Notes under the pieces: generated by a model
What the model saw: only the letters and a program-made list of their open reading frames with translations
The model's database searches: none
Told to the model about the DNA's origin: nothing
Shown: one piece after another, positions 60,124 through 64,000 of the stretch
How the letters are laid out: each line of letters opens with the position of its first letter
How positions within the stretch are numbered: position 1 is the first letter of the stretch
Assembly: GCF_038003085.1 (NCBI RefSeq)
Contig: NZ_JBBOOM010000001.1
Span: 2,790,001-2,854,000, forward strand
DNA: 64,000 nucleotides
Source of the DNA: Psychrobacillus sp. FSL K6-2836
Lineage (GTDB): Bacteria > Bacillota > Bacilli > Bacillales_A > Planococcaceae
Direction of reading: 5' to 3'
Program-made: the position numbers and the translations under genes

Positions 60124-62161
60124 TCATGCAATCATTACGAAAGTGATTGTGTTTTTGATCGCCGTCGTTTGTTTAACTGGTACGACGAAGGCAATTATCA
60201 ACATGGAATTTAATGAGGTTCATCTTAGTAGTATAAATCAAGATAATTATTTTGAAAGCCGAGCATTCGCTGATGAAAGTTACAGCATTATTGCCTCCTT
60301 AGCGCAATTAATCGGAAAATATAAAAGTGAAGAACATATTTTAAGTGGTAAGACACTAACTGAAGAAGATGATAGAGAAATTAATGAAAATTTATATAAT
60401 GATTTCCGGTATTCATACAGATATAATCCGAATTTGAGTGAAGTGGAAAATGAGCGCATATATCAAGAAGAATATGCAGATAACATAAATCTTAAAAAAG
60501 CCGAAAGAATGAGTGAGCAGGTAAGAGAATTTTATCGGTTACTCGGAACACTAGAAGCACATGAAGGAATCACATATTATGCGAGTGATGGTGAACATGT
60601 ATTCTCTAATAATGAACTAAATAAGAAAGAGCAATTTGAATCATATGATGCATATATGCTATTCGAGGATTATCAACAAAAGTTTTACCCAAATGAAGTG
60701 AAAGAAAGTCAATACCTTAATTACTTTACAAGCAATGTTGAACAGTTGAATCCACAAACAGACGTCATTTATATAGCGTTTCCAGAATCTTTCTTACAAC
60801 AAAAAATAGAGGAATGGGAAAAAGACAAACAGATTGCCAAACGTTATTTTTATGAATTCATTGTATTTCTAGCAGGATTTATTTTATCTTTTGTTTATTT
60901 GATTATTGTTATTGGAAGAACCTCATTTAAAGATAAAGAGATTCATTTTCATGTCGTTGACAAACTATATAATGATCTCAAAATTGTGATAGCCGTTTGT
61001 TTACCAGCGGTGTGGATAGCGGTGATGCTTGAAGTGTTCTATGATATATACATGCTTCTCACGGCACCTTTTTTTATCATTGTTTTACTAATGATTTTAT
61101 CGCTCGTAAAGCATATCAAAAATAGAACATTACTTCAGCATACACTCATCTATCAAATTCTCAAAAAGATTTTTATTTTGGTAAAAAGTGTATTTGATAG
61201 TGGCAGTATGGGTGTGAAAATCGTACTGCTTGTCATTGGCTATCCTTTAGTAGTTGTGGCAACGTTTTTCATGTTTCCCATTACCATGGGTCTAGCTGCT
61301 TGGTTTGCGATGAAAAAGGTGAAGTCGTTTAACCGCATTAAAGAGGGCGTAGAGCAAATTAAGAATGGAGATCTTCATCATCGAATTGAAGTAGACGGAA
61401 AAGGGGAGATTAGCCGGCTTGCAGTGAATATTAATAGTATTACTGAGGGGTTAAAAAAGTCGGTGGATAGTGAGATTAAGAGCGACCGTTTAAAAACAGA
61501 GCTCATTACGAATGTTTCGCATGATATTAGAACACCTTTAACGTCAATCATTACGTATGTCGATTTATTAAAAATAGAAAACGACCCTGAAATAATTGCT
61601 GAATATGTAGACGTGTTAGATCAAAAATCGAAAAGACTTAAGCTCTTAACGGATGATTTATTTGAAGCGGCTAAAGCGTCAAGTGGAAGTATGCCTGTTC
61701 AGTTAGAACGGATTGACATCGTATCATTACTAACGCAAGGAATAGGAGAAATGGGTGGAAAAATCGAAGCGTCGTCATTAGATTTTAAGTTAGCCTACCC
61801 AACAGAAAAGGTGTATGTAAAGGCTGATGGCAAACTCCTATGGCGCTCCATCGAAAACTTATTTTCAAATATTTTTAAATACGCACAGCCTGCATCAAGG
61901 GTATATATTGATGTTGAAGATTTAGGGAATGAAATACTCGTGACATTTAAAAATATCTCAGCATATGAATTAAATATTTCAGTCGATGAGCTAATGGAAC
62001 GCTTTAAACGAGGCGATGAATCTAGATCAAGTCAAGGTAGCGGATTAGGGTTGTCGATTGCTGAAAGCCTTATTCATATCCAGCATGGAAAGTTTTTAAT
62101 TCAAGTAGATGGTGATTTATTTAAGGCAATCATTTATTTACCGAAATTTCCAAATGAATAA
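60110..62161 (+). CDS. VanS-like sensor histidine kinase, multi-TM
   Basis: About 684 residues from a TTG at 60110 inside the regulator gene. TM1 ~10-28, extracytoplasmic region ~30-240 without a recognised domain, then a cluster of hydrophobic segments (~245-270, 285-335, 365-405), a HAMP-like coiled linker (~410-460), HisKA with NVSHDIRTPLTSIITYVDLL, and HATPase with ENLFSNIFKYAQP, SGLGLSIAESLI. Layout matches multi-TM kinases of the VanRS/YkoH group. No transporter or resistance gene is adjacent, so its output is unknown. Ends at terminator 62172-62203. Confidence 0.9.
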   Translation: MRNISHAIITKVIVFLIAVVCLTGTTKAIINMEFNEVHLSSINQDNYFESRAFADESYSIIASLAQLIGKYKSEEHILSGKTLTEEDDREINENLYNDFRYSYRYNPNLSEVENERIYQEEYADNINLKKAERMSEQVREFYRLLGTLEAHEGITYYASDGEHVFSNNELNKKEQFESYDAYMLFEDYQQKFYPNEVKESQYLNYFTSNVEQLNPQTDVIYIAFPESFLQQKIEEWEKDKQIAKRYFYEFIVFLAGFILSFVYLIIVIGRTSFKDKEIHFHVVDKLYNDLKIVIAVCLPAVWIAVMLEVFYDIYMLLTAPFFIIVLLMILSLVKHIKNRTLLQHTLIYQILKKIFILVKSVFDSGSMGVKIVLLVIGYPLVVVATFFMFPITMGLAAWFAMKKVKSFNRIKEGVEQIKNGDLHHRIEVDGKGEISRLAVNINSITEGLKKSVDSEIKSDRLKTELITNVSHDIRTPLTSIITYVDLLKIENDPEIIAEYVDVLDQKSKRLKLLTDDLFEAAKASSGSMPVQLERIDIVSLLTQGIGEMGGKIEASSLDFKLAYPTEKVYVKADGKLLWRSIENLFSNIFKYAQPASRVYIDVEDLGNEILVTFKNISAYELNISVDELMERFKRGDESRSSQGSGLGLSIAESLIHIQHGKFLIQVDGDLFKAIIYLPKFPNE

Positions 62162-62171
62162 TGTAGCGAAG

Positions 62172-62203
62172 GAATAGGATATGTGAGTATCCTATTCTTT
62201 TTC
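62172..62203 (+). terminator. terminator after two-component operon
   Basis: GAATAGGAT (62172-62180) pairs with ATCCTATTC (62189-62197), then five T. Confidence 0.88.
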
Positions 62204-62329
62204 TGTGTATAGAAAAAATTTCAACGTTTTTCAGGTTTAGAAAAACATGCTTATTCTAGAGAATTAGAGGATTGTGGAGCTTTTGTCTAACTGTAGACTT
62301 GAATAACATTTAACGTAATAAGCCGTAAC

Positions 62330-62656
62330 TTACTCATCCTCAACCTCTATCAAATAAATTCCTTCCTCAAATCCACCGCGTTTTTCTTTCTTTGCAATGC
62401 GAATTTTCTCTAGATCTTCATAAGTTGCTTCGTGAATAGGAAGGGCAGCGTGAATCAACTCCAAAATGTCGGCTAGTTCCTCTAGGGCATCTTGGTGGTT
62501 CATAGTTTTTTGGAATTCCTGTACTTCTTCATATAGCTTTTTCTTTATTTCTGTTAAGTGTTCAGAAGGATCTAGTGTGCGTGTGGTGAATTTGCTACCT
62601 GAGTTTTCGATGACCTGTGGGATTAGATCGCGTACTAGTTTGTTGAAGAATGGCAT
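62330..62656 (-). CDS. MazG-like nucleotide pyrophosphohydrolase
   Basis: 108 residues. The four-helix MazG/HisE superfamily metal motif is readable: E43-E44-x2-E47 (YEEVQEFQ) and E60-x2-D63 (LEELADIL). N-terminal NKLVRDLIPQVIE is the signature of the stand-alone phosphoribosyl-ATP-pyrophosphohydrolase-like group common in Bacilli. GGGGGACA upstream of the ATG. Hydrolyses (d)NTPs or related compounds in family; probably house-cleaning. Confidence 0.88.
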   Translation of the reverse strand: MPFFNKLVRDLIPQVIENSGSKFTTRTLDPSEHLTEIKKKLYEEVQEFQKTMNHQDALEELADILELIHAALPIHEATYEDLEKIRIAKKEKRGGFEEGIYLIEVEDE

Positions 62657-62806
62657 TAGATGTCCCCCTTTTTTCTTTTATTATAGAGAAAATTATGATT
62701 ATTTGAAAGGAGAGCACTTTATACCAGTCAGTTAATTTTCTGAAAACAAAGAAAAAACATAGCGTATTTTGTATAATGAAAAGTAATAATCTTAAGGGGT
62801 GTTTTC

Positions 62807-63970
62807 ATGCAGATACAACGTGGACAGAAGGTTAAATTAGAAAATATAACCCAACTCGAATGTTTTGTTCGATGGTCGACACCAAAAAAACAAATGGAAT
62901 TAGATATTTCTTCCTTTTTATTGCAAGCTAGCAATCGCTGTGTAAAAGATGAACATTTTATCTTTTATGGCCAACCGAATAGTCCAGATAAATCAGTTAG
63001 CTATGCAAAACAAACATCATTAGATGGTTCGATTACTATCCAATTGAATGCAGTGCCAGAAACAATTGAAAAAATAGCTATTGCCTTGACTATTCATGAA
63101 GGGGACGCACAAAATTTGCGCTTTCAAGAAGTAGATAACTTAGAGCTTATTATAAGAGATGCTATAACAGGAAATATTTTATACTCTTATTCGTTTGGTG
63201 ATGACTTACAACAGGAGACAGCGATAGTTGTTGGTGAGCTGTATAGGCATCAAGGACAGTGGAAATTTAATGTGATAGGTAGTGGATTTAATGGAGGGTT
63301 GGAGGCACTATGCTTAAATTATGGTTTAGAGATTGAAGAAAGCGCAAGTGGTATACAGGATGATATTCCTCTTCCCCCTCCTGTTGAAGAACCTATTAAA
63401 CAAAAGCCAAACCTCGAGAAGATGAATATTAATCTGAAGAAAAAGGAATCAATATCTATCGCTAAGTCCAATAAAATTGTAGCGACTTTGGAGTGGGCGA
63501 ACCCTAAAAAAGATTTGGATTTATATTGCTTTTATGTATTGAAAAATGGCGATACCGGAAAGGTTTACTATCGTTCAATGGGGAATGCAAATCGTGAGCC
63601 TTTTATTACTCTCGATGGTGATAGTCGAGTGGCAGGGAAAGAAACCATTGTGATTCATGATCCTACCCAATTGAAATATGTATTGTTTGCATCTTATAGT
63701 GCAGTTAGCAATGGCTTTGGCAGTTTTAAAAGTATGAAGGCGCAAGCAGTCGTTGATAACCAACTGGGGCAACGGATAACTAGCCCATTATATGAGAAAA
63801 ACCATTTTGCCTACTGGGTAGCTATTGCGCATATTGATTTTACAGATGCGGAGAATATTAATGTCAGTCATGTTGAAAGGTACTCAAAATCTGGTTCTGA
63901 ACGTTCTCCTGAGCTATATGTTGATGGTTTATTTGAGATGGATCGTGGAGTAATAGAATTTAAAAAGTAA
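62807..63970 (+). CDS. TerD-like stress protein with two TerD/TerA-type domains
   Basis: 387 residues. N-terminal domain (~1-195) has MQIQRGQKVKLENI, AKQTSLDGSITIQLNAVP, IAIALTIHEG and the TerD-type GELYRHQGQWKFNVIGSGF. A proline-rich linker (PLPPPVEEP, ~205) leads to a second domain (~225-387) with VATLEWANPKKDLDLYCFYV and HIDFTDAENINV, as in TerA. TerD domains bind calcium at two Asp-rich sites. Genes of this family usually lie in ter operons linked to tellurite, phage and stress resistance; such an operon may continue past the right edge. Confidence 0.85.
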   Translation: MQIQRGQKVKLENITQLECFVRWSTPKKQMELDISSFLLQASNRCVKDEHFIFYGQPNSPDKSVSYAKQTSLDGSITIQLNAVPETIEKIAIALTIHEGDAQNLRFQEVDNLELIIRDAITGNILYSYSFGDDLQQETAIVVGELYRHQGQWKFNVIGSGFNGGLEALCLNYGLEIEESASGIQDDIPLPPPVEEPIKQKPNLEKMNINLKKKESISIAKSNKIVATLEWANPKKDLDLYCFYVLKNGDTGKVYYRSMGNANREPFITLDGDSRVAGKETIVIHDPTQLKYVLFASYSAVSNGFGSFKSMKAQAVVDNQLGQRITSPLYEKNHFAYWVAIAHIDFTDAENINVSHVERYSKSGSERSPELYVDGLFEMDRGVIEFKK

Positions 63971-64000
63971 AAAGTGGAATATTGACCTTCTATTTCTTTG

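Noticed and set aside
1-64000. tRNA, rRNA or CRISPR arrays
   Set aside because: Looked for CCA-type tRNA ends, rRNA-like stretches and evenly spaced short repeats; none seen.

Overview
The window looks like chromosomal DNA of a low-GC Gram-positive endospore-former relative (Bacillales; the protein flavour, TTG/GTG starts behind strong AGGAGG sites, a T-box, Zur boxes, CcpA-type cre sites and dispersed GAGGCTGGGACA repeats fit Planococcaceae such as Psychrobacillus or Lysinibacillus; genus is inference). No rRNA, tRNA or CRISPR array was seen. About 62 intact protein genes and 6 to 7 broken ones are described.

Layout. 1-9.4 kb: edge of a flavin monooxygenase, GNAT, sugar-dehydrogenase lipoprotein, TauE-like exporter, hydroxyacid dehydrogenase, M28 peptidase lipoprotein, an Xre regulator paired with a membrane-anchored PstS-like protein, then a repeat-rich spacer with a highly folded ~185-nt element. 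9.4-12.3 kb: ABC exporter/LytTR/DUF3021 operon. 12.5-18.9 kb: AEC carrier, CitA/CitB-like two-component system and TctCBA tricarboxylate transporter, with a cre site before tctC. 19-26.3 kb: RsbR-like protein, two identical cold-shock genes with duplicated structured leaders, pentapeptide protein, Pcp, two unknown genes, hemolysin III protein, RlmN-family enzyme. 26.3-28.3 kb: decay zone (composite repeat, IS1182 fragment, truncated osmoprotectant-binding gene) around an intact Nudix gene. 28.6-37.1 kb: HD-GYP protein, small membrane protein, and a LacI-controlled ribose-type ABC locus with isomerase and dehydrogenase genes. 37.1-40 kb: SDR and a Zur-type zinc-starvation cluster (YciC-like GTPase, L33 and S14 that lack full zinc sites). 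40.3-50 kb: MarR/quinone reductase pair, degraded rhodanese and marR, BrnQ under an Ile T-box, GGDEF protein, Lrp/LysE pair, DHFR-like, TetR/SDR pair. 50.2-58.9 kb: alpha/beta hydrolase whose 3' end is repeated 2.4 kb downstream with a DUF262/HNH gene trapped between the copies, then NRDE, replication-type HTH, NERD-HRDC, truncated NERD and WYL regulator. 59.4-64 kb: VanRS-like two-component system, MazG-like pyrophosphohydrolase, TerD-like stress protein.

The strongest leads are the DUF262 insertion bounded by a 167-bp direct repeat, the duplicated csp leaders with an 18-bp stem plus U-run overlapping an alternative hairpin, the composite repeat family with non-homologous hairpins in a conserved frame, and the unexplained folded element at 8.7-8.9 kb. 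All function calls are from sequence reading; no database search was run.
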